A stretch of DNA of 64,000 nucleotides from Batkoa obscura (taxonomy: Eukaryota > Entomophthoromycota > Entomophthoromycetes > Entomophthorales > Batkoaceae): NCBI GenBank assembly GCA_030770535.1, contig JASVEC010000007.1:1-64000 (forward strand), in the 5' to 3' direction. Below the pieces are notes generated by a model. The model had not been told where the DNA came from. It did no database searches and saw nothing but the letters and a program-made list of their open reading frames with translations. Within the stretch, counting starts at the first letter, position 1. Each line of letters begins with the position of its first letter. This document shows positions 1-12,365 of this stretch, one piece after another. The position numbers and the translations under genes were made by a program.

Positions 1-750
1 TACCCTAACCCTAACCCTAACCCTAACCCTAACCCTAACCCTAACCCTAACCCTAACCCTAACCCTAACCCTAACCCTAACCCTAACCCTAACCCTAACC
101 CTAACCCTAACCCTAACCCTAACCCTAACCCTAACCCTAACCCTAACCCTAACCCTAACCCTAACCCTAACCCTAACCCTAACCCTAACCCTAACCCTAA
201 CCCTAACCCTAACCCTAACCCTAACCCTAACCCTAACCCTAACCCTAACCCTAACCCTAACCCTAACCCTAACCCTAACCCTAACCCTAACCCTAACCCT
301 AACCCTAACCCTAACCCTAACCCTAACCCTAACCCTAACCCTAACCCTAACCCTAACCCTAACCCTAACCCTAACCCTAACCCTAACCCTAACCCTAACC
401 CTAACCCTAACCCTAACCCTAACCCTAACCCTAACCCTAACCCTAACCCTAACCCTAACCCTAACCCTAACCCTAACCCTAACCCTAACCCTAACCCTAA
501 CCCTAACCCTAACCCTAACCCTAACCCTAACCCTAACCCTAACCCTAACCCTAACCCTAACCCTAACCCTAACCCTAACCCTAACCCTAACCCTAACCCT
601 AACCCTAACCCTAACCCTAACCCTAACCCTAACCCTAACCCTAACCCTAACCCTAACCCTAACCCTAACCCTAACCCTAACCCTAACCCTAACCCTAACC
701 CTAACCCTAACCCTAACCCTAACCCTAACCCTAACCCTAACCCTAACCCT
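1..750. repeat. Telomere repeat array (CCCTAA)n
   Basis: About 125 perfect copies of CCCTAA run from the first base to 750 with no variant unit seen. The C-rich strand reads 5'->3' from the left edge, the orientation expected at a left chromosome end, with TTAGGG on the 3' overhang strand. TTAGGG is the common telomere unit of filamentous fungi, and most budding yeasts differ. Confidence 0.98.
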
Positions 751-1354
751 TGTAAAATATCGCTTTGTCAGTCCCATGGTTAACTATAGCATAATAATCC
801 CTTAAGCTGTTGTGTTCTCGAGTTCAGAGAAAATCAATCCCATGTTCTTATTTTGATTTGCTATGAGAATTTCTATCTTCGTCTCAAAGGATATTCTCCT
901 CCCGTTTTGATATTTATACTTATCGGAGTATAAAATAGATTCTAAAACATAGTAGTTTGAGGCTTTTTAACTGAATTATTCCCTGATATCTTAAACATTT
1001 AACAAAGCCACTAAGTTTTCTTAGTAGTATTTTACGCAGATTTTACAGTAGTATTGTCTATTCTATTTGTTTTACATAGTCTGTAGCCTATTACGTGCTA
1101 TTCTTCATAATCCAAGTCTATCTTAGTCATATAAATTAAGACCTTTCATCTTATAGTGTAGTCAATTAGGTAATAGCTGTTTTTGACTCCAATCACCAAG
1201 TATCAGATTTTACACTGCTTGATTAAATTTACTATTATTAATAATAAGCTTTAATAATAAACAATTTTGTTTTACTCTAAAACTCTGTAAATTCTCGATC
1301 GTTATAGATAATTATTAAATCTGATATAAATGAACTATAGTGTTTATATAATAT

Positions 1355-1452
1355 GAGGATGTATTTTTGTGTTTAAGAATTTTACTAACAAATTTTCCAC
1401 TCAGATAGCGCTTAAAAAATAGAAAAATAATGAAACCAAAAAAAACAGCCCC
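1355..1452 (+). repeat. Foldback element copy A
   Basis: Member of the ~98-bp family that begins GGGGATGTATTTTTG (here GAGGATG) and ends AACAGCCCC, with the core AGATAGCGCTTAAAAAAT. ATAT lies directly on both sides. Non-coding. Confidence 0.85.
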
Positions 1453-2126
1453 ATATGTTTTTCCTTGTTACGTTAAAATTTGAAAAAATTTGTTTTAAGT
1501 TTAATCATGAAAGCTTGTATTTTATTTTTATTTTAAAAAATAAAGTTAATTATATACTTATGTATTATATATCTATTAAATATTTAATAAAAATAATACA
1601 AAATATACAATCAAAAAAGTAGTTATTTAAAAAAAAATAAACCAAAATAAGTTTTAATTTTGACTTTTTTATTTAATTTTTAAATTATAATTAATTAGCT
1701 GATTATTTTTGTAGTTTTCTTATAAGTATTTTATAATAAAATAAAAGTACTACTTTTTGGCTATAATAAATATAAACTAGATGTTTTGATTTACTTGAAA
1801 AATTAGGAAATAATAAATTTAAAAAATCTTTACTACAATTATTTAATTATGCTGGTTTTATGTAAATTTACTCGAATTATAATTATAGTTATAATTGTTT
1901 TATTATGATGTTTTCTAATTTTGAAAAAAAATTCAGTTAGTCAAAAATAAATCAAAATAACTATAGTAAGTTGGAAATGCTAAATTACAATTAAGCTCAA
2001 CTTACAAATATTGCAACTCCATCGTAATCAAATTTGTAGTTGCTTTTAGAGCTAGTTAGTTATTTGTCTGTTTGTTTTCTTAAAGTATAACTTTCGGATT
2101 TTGGTCCGATTTTAAAAAAAGTATAT

Positions 2127-2223
2127 GGGGATGTATTTTTGTGTTTAGAATTTTACTAACAATTTTTCCGCTTAAATAGCGCTTAAAAAATGGAAAAATA
2201 ATGAAGTCAAAAAAAACACTCCC
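2127..2223 (+). repeat. Foldback element copy B
   Basis: Same family: starts GGGGATGTATTTTTG, ends ACACTCCC, core AAATAGCGCTTAAAAAATGG. Flanked by ATAT on both sides. Confidence 0.88.
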
Positions 2224-2286
2224 ATATCCTTAAATAAACAGCCAACTAGGTTTTAATAGAGTTGTAGCAATTATAATTTATATACA

Positions 2287-2382
2287 GGGATGTATTTTTG
2301 TATTTAAGAATTTTACTAACAATTTTTCCATGCAAATAGCGCTTAAAAGATGGAAAAGGCAATGAAGCCAAAAAAACATCCT
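2287..2382 (+). repeat. Foldback element copy C
   Basis: Same family: starts GGGATGTATTTTTG, core AAATAGCGCTTAAAAGATGG, ends AAAACATCCT. The right end has lost the CCCC, so this copy is more diverged. Confidence 0.82.
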
Positions 2383-2594
2383 GATTTTTTTTATTAATAA
2401 TAATTAATTCTAAAAATTAAAACAAAATCAAATTATATTTTTAATATTTTAATTCGAAGTTGAGAAAACTGATATGAAATAATAATGATAAAGCTATATG
2501 TATGAAAACATATATTGCCTTATAAATCTTATAATTTGCGGTTTTTATTTATATTAAAAATAAAACAAAATAAAATAAAAACACTAAACCAAGG

Positions 2595-5142
2595 TTAAAG
2601 TAATCCAGACAACACCTTTTTGCATCCAAGGCATATAGTTAAAATGGTATTATTTGAGTTTATATGTATACACATAGAAGTAGGCGAAGAGGGAGTAGTT
2701 AACGGATGATGACTGTTACTATTATTTGGCAAATTTACTACTGCATTATTTGGTAATTTAATCGATTGAAGAGGGAGAGAGGTAGTAGATTGATTAGGGT
2801 TTTCCAGTGTATTATCATTTTTTACAGCATTTGAATTATCATTATGAGTTCCGGTAATAAGATTTGCATTGTATGCTACTACCTTTGCATTTGTATTACA
2901 GTCTTTACAAATCATTTGATCGTTATTAAAGACTGGTTTTGTATCATTATAGACGATAGAACCTGTTAAATTAGATCTACTTGTTTTCGTTGAACTAGCA
3001 TCTGAGCCCTTCCTTTCTCTTCTAAGTGATCTTGTCAACTCCTTGCTTATCCTTCCTAATTTGTGAATTGATAAATTGTCATCAAATAATATACTTCTGA
3101 TTGAAGGAGTGTAAGGAGCTGGTAATGTGTTACGTCTAAATACTTTCAAATTACCCAAATAATCTGCACTGATTAATATATGGCCTTCATTGATATATGA
3201 CTCTACCGATGGATTTTCCAAAGAACTGGATTGTGGATTAAGCAATGGATCGTCCATTTGTGCTAATAATCTTTTGGTGATTTTAGGCGCCAACACTGCT
3301 GCAGTAACAATACTATTGTGTGCCTCAATTGCTTCATAAGAACAGTCAGCTTCTTTCTTTTTAAATAAAAATCCTTTTTTAGCTAAGTGTGTATCAAGTT
3401 TATCTATAGGATTATTTAAATTAAATATAAAGGTTTGATTGTTTTCTGAGCCACATACAACATATTTAAGATCATCACTACAATGATAAGGTATTAGCTT
3501 TAATGTTAATCATTAACTAAATATAAACTACCTAAAAGTTGCCTTAATTTGATTTGAATTATTTTCTGGCCCTTTTAATTTTTGGTCTAATGATAGATCA
3601 TTTACATTATAAATTCGTATTCTTGAATCATTCGAAGTTATCATCACTTTACCCCCTTCTACGTTTGGGTCAGGGATAGCTTCTATACCTGTAATCTTTC
3701 TCGCAACTACAGTTCTAGTTTTTGCCCCTGATTTTACTGTTATTTGCGAATGTACTTTCAATCCTTCTGTTTTGTAAAATACGCATAGTCCATGATATGA
3801 TCCTGCTATTGCAAGCTTTCCATCTACACTAAATCCTACAGCAGTTACAAGGTTTCCATCAGGTAATTCGGCCCAGCTTGATACTTTTTTTTCAGGAATA
3901 TTCCACAATCGAATTCGACAATCTAAAGATCCAGATATAAAATATCGATCATTTTTAGGATGAAAAGCAACTGATGTTACAAAATCCATGTGTTGGTATA
4001 CGCAAAGACATTCTGCTCGATTGACATGCCAAAGTCTAATTTAGATATTAAAAATAAAACAAAAAGCTAGTTATCATTTCCTTTACCTTACTGTTTTGTC
4101 TGTTGAAGAAGATAAAAGAAACCCTGTCTTAGACCACGATAAATCTAATACATCACTTTGATGTCCAACAAATGTTCTAACTGGTGAAGAAGTAAAAATA
4201 GGGAAATTTTCAATAAACCCTAAACCTCTTGATTTCTTAGCATCATCAAGTTCTTCTTCAGTTTGGTTATTTCTTAACCTTAAGCCCCAAATACGGATCA
4301 CTCCATCTTGCCCACCAGCTGCTAAATATTCTCCATCTTTACTAAAACCAAATGCCCATATCGCTCCTGGTTTGATCTTTTTGTTATTAGCTTCTATTTT
4401 AATATTGTTATCTTCTGATTTAGTATTGTTATCAATGTTAGTAGATGAGGTGGAATCTTTTCCATTTTTCATCAAAATCTGAGATAAAAACATCTTATCG
4501 AAATCTCTAGTAAATTTGTTTTTTACTTTTGACTATAAATAAAATAAATTCGTGATAGCTTTAGTATCTTTATAAAAAATTACTTTTACAAAATCCATTG
4601 TTTCTTTGGGGATATCTGAATTAGATATGCTTTGAAAATCAACAAAGGAATTTCTGTTTGTAGTTTCTATTGCATTTTTTTGAGTGCTTGGGGATGATCT
4701 TAAACTTTCTGTGCTTTTTGCTTTTCGAATTTCCTTTGAGTTAGCTACTTGAATATCGTTAAAATCTTCATTTGAGTTTTTCGCCTCTTCCTTTTCACTT
4801 TCTCCATCGTCTGAAACTTTGGTTGAGATTCTAATCCTTGGTGTTGGTTTTAATTTTATTGAATTTTCTGGAGATTTAGTTGTCCAGAAATGTACATTAT
4901 TAAGCAAAGATTTAGCGCCAGAAGTTAAGGTACTATTATTTTTAATTAATGTTTAATTCAAAATTAATTTCTCTTACTTAAATGGCACTTTTAAAGAATT
5001 ACTATTTTCGTTTTCGTTTTCATTACGGGAAGGAATCTCTTTGATTGCTTCATCAACTAAAGTCATCAATTATAATAAATTTTGGTTTAAATGAACATAA
5101 TTCTATACCTGGGGAAGTTGGAATATCATGATGCTCTGCCAT
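2595..5142 (-). CDS. WD40-repeat protein, WDR44/DGR2-like
   Basis: Five exons. The start MAEHHDIPTSP is at 5142, with introns near 5107-5057, 4974-4931, ~4555-4515, ~4088-4035 and 3531-3485. The N-terminal ~150 residues are acidic and serine-rich. WD40 repeats follow: PGAIWAFGFSKDGEYLAAGG..IRIWGL, SPVRTFVGHQSDVLDLSW, a repeat around MDFVTSVAFHPKND and several more, ending ATFSDDLKYVVCGSEN across the last intron. The C-terminal ~200 residues are polar. The FDKMFLSQ segment just before the first repeat and the widely spaced repeats resemble fungal DGR2 and animal WDR44 (a Rab11-binding trafficking protein). Function is inferred from that resemblance only. This is the gene closest to the telomere. 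Confidence 0.82.
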
Positions 5143-5692
5143 TATAAAAAATGAAAAGATTAAAAATGTATCTTTAAAGCCTCTATTGCTAAATTGATTG
5201 GCTATTTAAACAGAACAGTCACTAAAATTTTAGTTTTAAAATCACTAATAATATTATATTTTATTAGAGAATGGTAATAACAAGTACGTTTTTAATTTAT
5301 TAAAATGCTCTATTTTAATTTTTTTTGTGATTTGACTCTATTTAAATTTCATGTTATAGTTTATAGTTTATATGACAATGCGATTTCTTAATACATTACT
5401 TTTAAAAATCTTTTAGTTCAAATATTGTGTTATTTTTAATTTTTTTTATAACTTTTAGTATATAAGCATATTTTTATATTTTTACTAACAATTAGATAAC
5501 TTCAAAAGTAAGGTGCTTAGTCATTAATATGAGATAAATTTTATTCTTTACATTCCAAAATAACTAATAATATTATGAACTGTAATAATATATTTACTAC
5601 TAAATGATCTTGTTAAGCATTTTGAATTTAAAATTGTTTTTGTTCAAACTTAAATTTACTTTTTAAATAAAAATAAAATTATTATACAATAA
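5143..5692. other. Divergent promoter region
   Basis: 550 AT-rich bases between the WD40 gene (leftward) and RRP36 (rightward). It must carry both promoters. I see no ORF, RNA gene or foldback copy in it. Confidence 0.6.
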
Positions 5693-6447
5693 ATGAACAG
5701 AGAAATAAAACCAAAGACTAAAAAATCAAGTTCAAAGTAGTCAATATAATTTTATAGTTACCTTTATATTAAAACATCATTATTTAGACCTGCCGAATTA
5801 CCAGCCAATAAACCTGTTGGTAGGTTTAGACAAGTTATTGAAGTTACTTCAAAAGTAATATCAAAGGACTACTATTACTATTGTATTTACTAATAAATCG
5901 ATATAGAATTTAAGAGATCCAAGATTTGATAATTTGAGTGGGAAATTCAATGAAGATTTATTTAAAAAATCATATAGTTTTGTGAATGAAATTAAGGCTA
6001 ATGAAATGCAAGAACTAAAAACTAAAGTTTCAAAAACTAAAGACCCACTTTTAAAAGAAAAGTTTAGTAAACAATTAAATGCGGAGGTATAGTAATTATA
6101 TGTATATAATTCAACCATGACTTAAACTATTAAAGCTTTCGAAATTAGCAGCAGAAAAACAAAAAGAAGATAGAACTATACTGAAAAGAAAAATTAGAAG
6201 TGAAGAAAAAGATATGGTCAAACAAGGAAAAACTCCATTTTACCTTAAGAAGAGTAACTATTATTATATAGGATATTTATGTAATTTAACCCTTTATATA
6301 GGTGCTATCCGTCAACTTGAGCTAACACAAAAATTTAACCAAATGAAAGATAAAAAGAACTTTGATAAAGTTATTGAAAAGAAACGCAAGAGAAATGCAA
6401 CCAAAGACCACAAGAAACTTCCATTTAAACGTAGGCAGGAGGAATAA
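5693..6447 (+). CDS. RRP36: rRNA biogenesis protein RRP36
   Basis: Four exons: a short first exon MNREIKPKTKKSSSK, then PAELPANKPVGRFRQVIEVTSK, then LRDPRFDNLSGKFNEDLF..SYSFVNEIKANEM, then AAEKQKEDRTILKRK..KQGKTPFYLKKS and AIRQLELTQKF..KKRKRNATKDHKKLPFKRRQEE. The DPRFD-LSG, F-N-EIKA, G-TPF-LKK and KRKRNA-KD motifs are the RRP36 family signature. RRP36 acts in the nucleolus in early cleavage of pre-18S rRNA within the SSU processome. The third intron ends in AAAG rather than TAG. The intron at 6254-6301 has no stop in frame, so it is easily missed. Convergent with the TFIIIC subunit gene, with stops 175 bases apart. The basic C-terminus fits nucleolar RNA binding. Confidence 0.88.
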
Positions 6448-6621
6448 CTTCATTGAATTAACTACTATGATAATATATAATAAATAAAAACTGAAATAGA
6501 TATAGAATAAATGACATAAAAATGAAACTATATATTTAAAAAGTATAGATAAAGTATTTAAGATCTATTTAGCTTTTTTCCTATTCTGACACTTCATATT
6601 TAAATCGATAGTGTAAATGCT

Positions 6622-7014
6622 TTATTGTTTCTTTTCTAACTGTACACCTATTGTACGCAATCTCTTAAATGAGGTAGAAACAAATTTGAGTTCCTCATCA
6701 ACTTCAAATATCATATCCGTACCACTGGTTTGATCGTACTCCCCTCTTAAAGTATTAGAGCCTATTTGTATGAATGGATTCGGTCCTTCTAAACCCTTGA
6801 GTTATTTTAGTTTTTAGTTTTTATTTTTTATTTTTTATTTATTTACAAGGATGGAATAAGGATCTCCCGGCTTTATATCTCTCTCACAATCTTTAAGTTC
6901 AATATCTAATATTATATAAGTTTCCTATATTAATTCATAAAAACATCTTATAATATCATATATTAATTAAACCTTTTCAATAATTTCATATTCTTCATCA
7001 TTATCAATGTTCAT
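6622..7014 (-). CDS. TFIIIC small subunit (GTF3C6/Tfc7-like)
   Basis: Three exons joined at 6971/6924 and ~6849/6797 give about 97 residues, MNIDNDEEYEIIEK.. to QLEKKQ. The middle reads GLEGPNPFIQIGSNTLRGEYD followed by GTDMIFE. That matches the TFIIIC tau55-related domain (PF10419 family; human GTF3C6, C-terminal part of yeast Tfc7), which has a P-iQig...G-Y....GT.-iFe pattern. TFIIIC binds the A and B boxes of tRNA genes to recruit RNA polymerase III. The protein is short but covers the whole domain, as in animal GTF3C6. Single exons are too short to stand out as ORFs, which makes this gene easy to overlook. Confidence 0.8.
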
Positions 7015-7352
7015 TTTAGCTTTTTGAATTAAATGCAGATTTAATTCAATAATACAATTTTTGGTTGTAATTCTAAAATCAAGTTTTTATTTTTAACGAA
7101 TAATAAATCACTTTTATTTTTGAACTTTTATTTCTAAATATAAAAAATATATCATTATATAACTCTTTATGTAAAACTTTATTTAATAACACTTCAATAA
7201 TTTATAATAATATAATTTACATCTTCTATAAATATCATATTTATGGAAGAATATAAAAATAGTTTATTACTCTTCTTTAATTAATGAACTGAATAAAAAC
7301 ATAGGATTTAAAATAAACATCCTTATATAAAAATAATTTTTACTAAATATTA
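7015..7352. other. Intergenic, nothing recognised
   Basis: 338 very AT-rich bases between the start of the TFIIIC subunit gene and the stop of the PAK kinase gene. They should hold the kinase 3' end and the TFIIIC-subunit promoter. No ORF or repeat copy seen. Confidence 0.55.
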
Positions 7353-9475
7353 TTAATTTTGTCTACTTCCTGTTACCAGCCTAGCTAGGTCTTGTTTTGA
7401 GCATGCTTTTTTAAGAAAAGGATGCTAAAAAAGATATTAATACTAAATAACAAATAAAATAAAATAAATACGTTTAAAAGCTCCTCAGCATTAGCTCTAC
7501 TAACATTATCTACGCATAAACAAAGAGCCAAAAATTCTTTGAGTTCTTCACTAAGTAATTCAGGTCGCTTTAAAGAAGGTGTTCCATTTGTAGCTATTAA
7601 ATACAAGGCTTTTAATGGTTCTTCATCAAGATATGGAGGTTCATTTTCAACCATTTCAATAGCCATAATCCCCAAGGACCAAATATCTACTTTAGTATCG
7701 TATTCTTTTTGTTTAACTACTTCTGGTGCCATCCAATAAGGCGTACCGACCATCGTTGCTCTTTTTCTTTGCCTATCACTTATTTTTGCACAGAAACCAA
7801 AATCAGCTAAAAATTGAATTAATATCAAATTAAAATAATACACCAAATTATTACTCAGTTTAACTTGACCATCTTCTGCTAACAATACGTTATCACTTTT
7901 AATGTCACGATGTATTATATTACGATCATGTAGATGCTTAAGTCCTTTACATGACTATAAATTATTTTTTGTCACTATTATAATTCTATTTTTTTATTAT
8001 CTATATACTTACCTCTAAGCAAATACTTGAGATTTGTTCTTCTGTTAATGTATTTGAGTCAATAATATCCGTTAACGCTCCTCCTTTCATATACTCCATT
8101 AACACCCAAAGATCATTACCAGAAAGGAAACTATCAACGTAATTTACAATATTTGGGTGCTTTGCTTCTTTCATTACTGATAATTCATTATAAATTAAAT
8201 GTTTACGAGGTTGTTGCGAAAGATCGATTAATTTCATTGCTACATATGTTTTACTTTTAAGATTACAACCTACATAAACTGACCCAGAAGCTCTGATAAC
8301 GGATTAGTTTTATTTTGTTAAATTTAAAAGTTTTATTTACTTACCCTTGTCCAATTTTTTGCAATTTTTCATAGCTGTCTTTAATGTTCCCTGAGTTAAC
8401 TAGCTCTTCTATTTTTTTAAATACATGTTAATATAAATATATACCGAGTTTAAAGAATACAAACTTAATGCTTGGTAAACTTGCATATCTGACATAACTT
8501 GATCTGCTTGTGGTTTAGGTTTAGTTGCTGGTTTGGAGGAATTTGCCGTTAATGCAGCTAATGCTGATTTTTTGGAGCCATCATTTTCTACTTTATTTTC
8601 ATTTGTATCATCAAAGTTCTTTTTAAAATATTACTTTAATCATATCACCATAATAAAATAAACTTACAATTCCTTCATCAAATAATACTGAAAGTTTCTG
8701 AGGGAGTTCAGGCAAGAATGATAAACGATCCACAGGCAACTTTGTTTTGTCTTTTTCTGACCCTCCTAATTGAGCTTTGTTTTGTGGTATTAAACCAGCC
8801 CATTTATCCCCATAATCCACATCTATATTCTTGGTGCTTTGTCCAGTATAAAAGCCAAGTGCATCTATCACAGCCTGTGGGTTTTGCTTATAGTCTTCTT
8901 TTGTAATATTTGATTTTTGAAGTATTTGAGCCCATCCAGGAGGTAATCCCTATTATAATCATTATTTCATTCTTTTATATTATGTGACAAATTACAGTAA
9001 AAACTCCGCTAACTGGATCAAAGTCTACGTGAATTTCATGAACAAAATTGGTTGGGTTTGAAACTGCTGCTTGAGATGAACGCTAAATAATTCAATTATA
9101 AATAATGGTTCATTTAATATTGTTTTAATAAAACCTGATAAATTGCGTCCATCCATGAATAAAGCTCTTCGTCATCTTTACAACTTATGTAATATGTTTT
9201 ATCTTTAGTAATAATTTCAAAACTATGGGTTCTTAATTGATTCCTTGAAACTTGCAATACTTCTTTAAGAAATACGAGTGATGAAGCTTGATAAGATGAC
9301 TATTACAAAGTTAGTAAGTTCTTTTTATCCAAGTAAACATTACTTCATTGCGGTGAAAAGTTAATGTATGTTCTCTAAGTAAAGCCCACCTTCTTTGCCA
9401 ACGCCATGACTTAAAACTATCTTCTTTTATAGATAAATAACCTTCTTTAACCACAAGATATGAGGGCGTCGTCAT
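7353..9475 (-). CDS. PAK-family protein kinase with PH and CRIB domains (Cla4-type)
   Basis: About ten short exons. Start [15 protein letters not shown] at 9475. A PH domain fills the first ~100 residues ([23 protein letters not shown], ending [12 protein letters not shown]). A CRIB motif for Cdc42/Rac binding follows ([20 protein letters not shown]) near 9050-8940. A polar linker leads to the kinase domain: VAIK-type lysine in YVAMKLIDL, catalytic loop [11 protein letters not shown] as [11 protein letters not shown]20 signature [11 protein letters not shown], then [12 protein letters not shown]. The protein ends [19 protein letters not shown].. at 7353. The PH-CRIB-kinase order is that of yeast Cla4/Skm1, which act downstream of Cdc42 in polarity, septation and MAPK signalling. 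All key kinase residues are present, so it should be active. Confidence 0.9.
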
Positions 9476-10723
9476 TGATTAAGTGTAAAAATGGGAACTG
9501 ATCAACCTTGGCTTTATATTAATCAAAATCAATCAAATGAAGATTTATCAGTGTATTGGATGGCTTAAAATTGTTGGAGAATTAAAATTTTATTTGATCA
9601 AATAAAATGAAGCTTTCTTATTAAAAAGGAAATGTGTCTGTGATTATGATGCAATAAAGCTTACTCATTTTAAGTTGATAGCAAATCATCTTACCTTTAC
9701 AAAGTCCTACTTTGGAGTTAAAATAAAAGTTTATAAACAATAATCCAACTATACGATTATAATTAAGTTTTTGAGTTATAACAAATTATGGATATATTAG
9801 TTTTTAAGTTATATAATTAGTTTGATAATACAAGAGATATAAAGTGAGTATCTTTTTACTTCAAAACAATTGATTTTTAAGCTATAAACACTTCAAAATA
9901 GGCTCACTTTTAAAAATTAAACTACCAGGTTGTAGCTAAATTTAAAGATTAATTTTTATTGCTACCACTATATACATATTCAATTTCCAAGTAATATATT
10001 GGCTACTTTTATAGACTTTAGGTCATTTTTTAAATTATTATACAATACAGTACAATATAATATGGAATATACTTTTATGGTTTTAATTCCGATAGAATTT
10101 TGCTCTTTCTTTCAATATTATCAAAAATTTAATTTAATTTAATTAATTTAAACAAGAATTAAACTTGTCAAAGTACTTTAGCACCAAAACTATTAGAAAG
10201 TGAAAGCTTAAAACATTAAGTTGCTACTAATTTTTATATCTTAATAAAAATCTTTATATTTAAGTTAAAACACATAGGAAAAAAATACATATAAATAATA
10301 AAAACAATTAAAATACTTTCACATACATTTCAAACAATCTTTTATCCCAAGACAGCTTTTGTTACATGAAAGGACTTTTGGTTATGAAAACAAGTGACTT
10401 TTGGAACAACTTTAATTAAGAAAGCAAAAAAAACTCAAAATAGTTAGTGCAAATTATAGCTTAGTAAATGTATTAAAGTTCCAAAGCAATAAAAAGCTAA
10501 TTTGCTTAATAAGCTTATCAAAATCAAACATAGCTTTTAAAAAGACGATATAATAATATTTACCAAAACTATTCTCTAACTTTAATAGGCATCAACAGTA
10601 TAGAAATAGACTATAGTCTCAACTCTAGAATACAAAAGTAAGCCGAGATTTTAAAATAACTTTATTAGTTTTTAATCAAGTAGCGAAGATTACCTTTTTT
10701 ATAGAAAAATAGTCTTTTTTAAA
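9476..10723. other. Divergent promoter region between PAK kinase and VPS36
   Basis: 1.25 kb of A/T-rich sequence between two outward-facing genes. I looked for small ORFs, tRNA-like folds and foldback copies and found none that I would defend. Confidence 0.6.
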
Positions 10724-12323
10724 ATGCACAATGATACACCCAAAAAACTATTAGGTGAAACTATATTAACAGTTCAAGATAAAGTTGCAGTTTATTACGA
10801 GTATGATATACTTTATTTTATTTTATTTATTTGATAATCTATTTAGTGATGAAAAAAAACCAAGTATAGATTCTGTAACGCTTTATATTACCTCTCATCA
10901 AATTTATTTTAAAGAAGACAACAGTGAAATAAATTTTCATTTAAAAAACCAACATATAATTTCATTCCAAAATATAGTAAGTATTATTTTAAAATATGAA
11001 TATCAAAATTGAATGTTAGTTATAGACAGGAAATATATTTAAATCTCATAAGATAAAAATAATATATATTGAAGAAGTGAATGAAGTTGTTGAAAAATGG
11101 ACTTGCGACTTTTGCTTGTTTAAAGAAAACGAGATCAAAAACAACATATGTATATCTTGCAATCTATCTAGAAGCTCAAGGACAGATTCAAAAACAAACT
11201 CAAAAACAGCCAAACAAAAAGATACAACAGGAATCGTTTGTCAAGGATGTACTTTTATAAATCATCCTTTAATGAAATTCTGTGAGATTTGTGAATTAAA
11301 ACTTGATAATGATGAAAAGGAAAATGAAGATCATAATAAAAAGGATGAACCTATTGCCAAAGTCATAGTTTTTTCATTTCGGGGTGGTGGTCAACCAATA
11401 GCCCTGTCTTCTCTTGAGTCGAGTTTAAATAAAAAAGCTTGGAAGGTAAAATTTAATAAATAATTGTATACTAATATTAAGATTTGAAGGCAAAATATGA
11501 TGAAGGTTCCTTTATTAAAAATGAAGAATTAACATATCATGGGGGGATTTCATCAATAACTCAAAGAGCCGAAAAATCAAAAATTACTACACAAGAGACT
11601 TTAACCCAGGCATTTTCAGATATAGATGCATTAATGGAAAGGGCTACTCATATGGCAAAACTTGCTGAGTATATCGTTAATAAGTTAAAAGCAAAAAATA
11701 TAAGCGATAATTCAGAAGCAGAAATGGTCGAAAGCTATTTTCAAAAACTTGGGATTGAGTCTCCAATTTCAAAGTAAACAATTTATTTTCATTTTCAAAT
11801 TTAATTTAATGTAGTTAAAAGGGATGTTGCTGGATCGTTATTTTATTTGGAAATAGCAAATGAAGTAGGGCAAGTTATTCTTCCAATAATTACTAACCCC
11901 CCTTATATTGGCGTTATGGATGTTATAGATGTCTATTGTATTTTTAATAAGGCGAGAGGAATAGGGAATTTAGTATCACCTTCAGACTTAGTGGCGTCTT
12001 TTAATAAATTCGATGAAGCAAGGGTTCCATTAATATTTGATACCTTTTCTACGGGAGTAAAAGTGATTAAACATAAAGATTCAAATGATGATATTATAGT
12101 CGATAAAATTGTCAATATTTTAGATACAAAACAAAAGGAGTTGGACGAATATTTTGGTTTAGATTCCACAGCGATAGCCAATAACTTAGGTGGAGGGATG
12201 AGTTTAGAAATTATTAATCATTATTTGAAACAAGCAGAAATACAAGGAAAATTATGTCGAGATTTAGTCCCACCTTTGAATATAATAACATATTATTTAC
12301 CGTTTCCATTTTTCGAAGAATAA
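10724..12323 (+). CDS. VPS36: ESCRT-II subunit VPS36
   Basis: Start MHNDTPKKLLGETIL at 10724. Introns near 10799-10847, ~10980-11062, ~11446-11489 and ~11775-11820 (the last ends AAAAG). The N-terminus is a split GLUE domain (SVTLYITSHQIYF). Two NZF zinc fingers sit inside it: WTCDFC..NICISC near 11098-11160 and GIVCQGC..FCEICEL near 11230-11300. GLUE resumes at KVIVFSFRGGG. The winged-helix half follows (SITQRAEKSK, ..VIDVYCIFNKARG, LVSPSDL), ending PFPFFEE. VPS36 binds ubiquitinated cargo and lipid at the endosome and bridges ESCRT-I to ESCRT-III. Two NZF fingers in GLUE is the yeast layout; the animal protein has none. Confidence 0.92.
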
Positions 12324-12365
12324 AAAGATGATTAAAAATACAAATTAGCTTTATTAAACAAATTA

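Larger units (their letters stand above)
751..2594. other. Gene-free subtelomeric stretch
   Basis: Between the telomere array and the stop codon of the first gene I find no convincing coding region on either strand. The first ~450 bases (to about 1200) are less AT-biased than the rest; after that the sequence is A/T-rich. Three copies of the short foldback element lie here (1355-1452, 2127-2223, 2287-2382), two of them only about 60 bases apart. No subtelomeric gene family, helicase or satellite is visible. Confidence 0.75.

Noticed and set aside
1-750. Possible CRISPR-like or satellite array
   Set aside because: A six-base unit without spacers at a sequence end in a eukaryote is telomeric.
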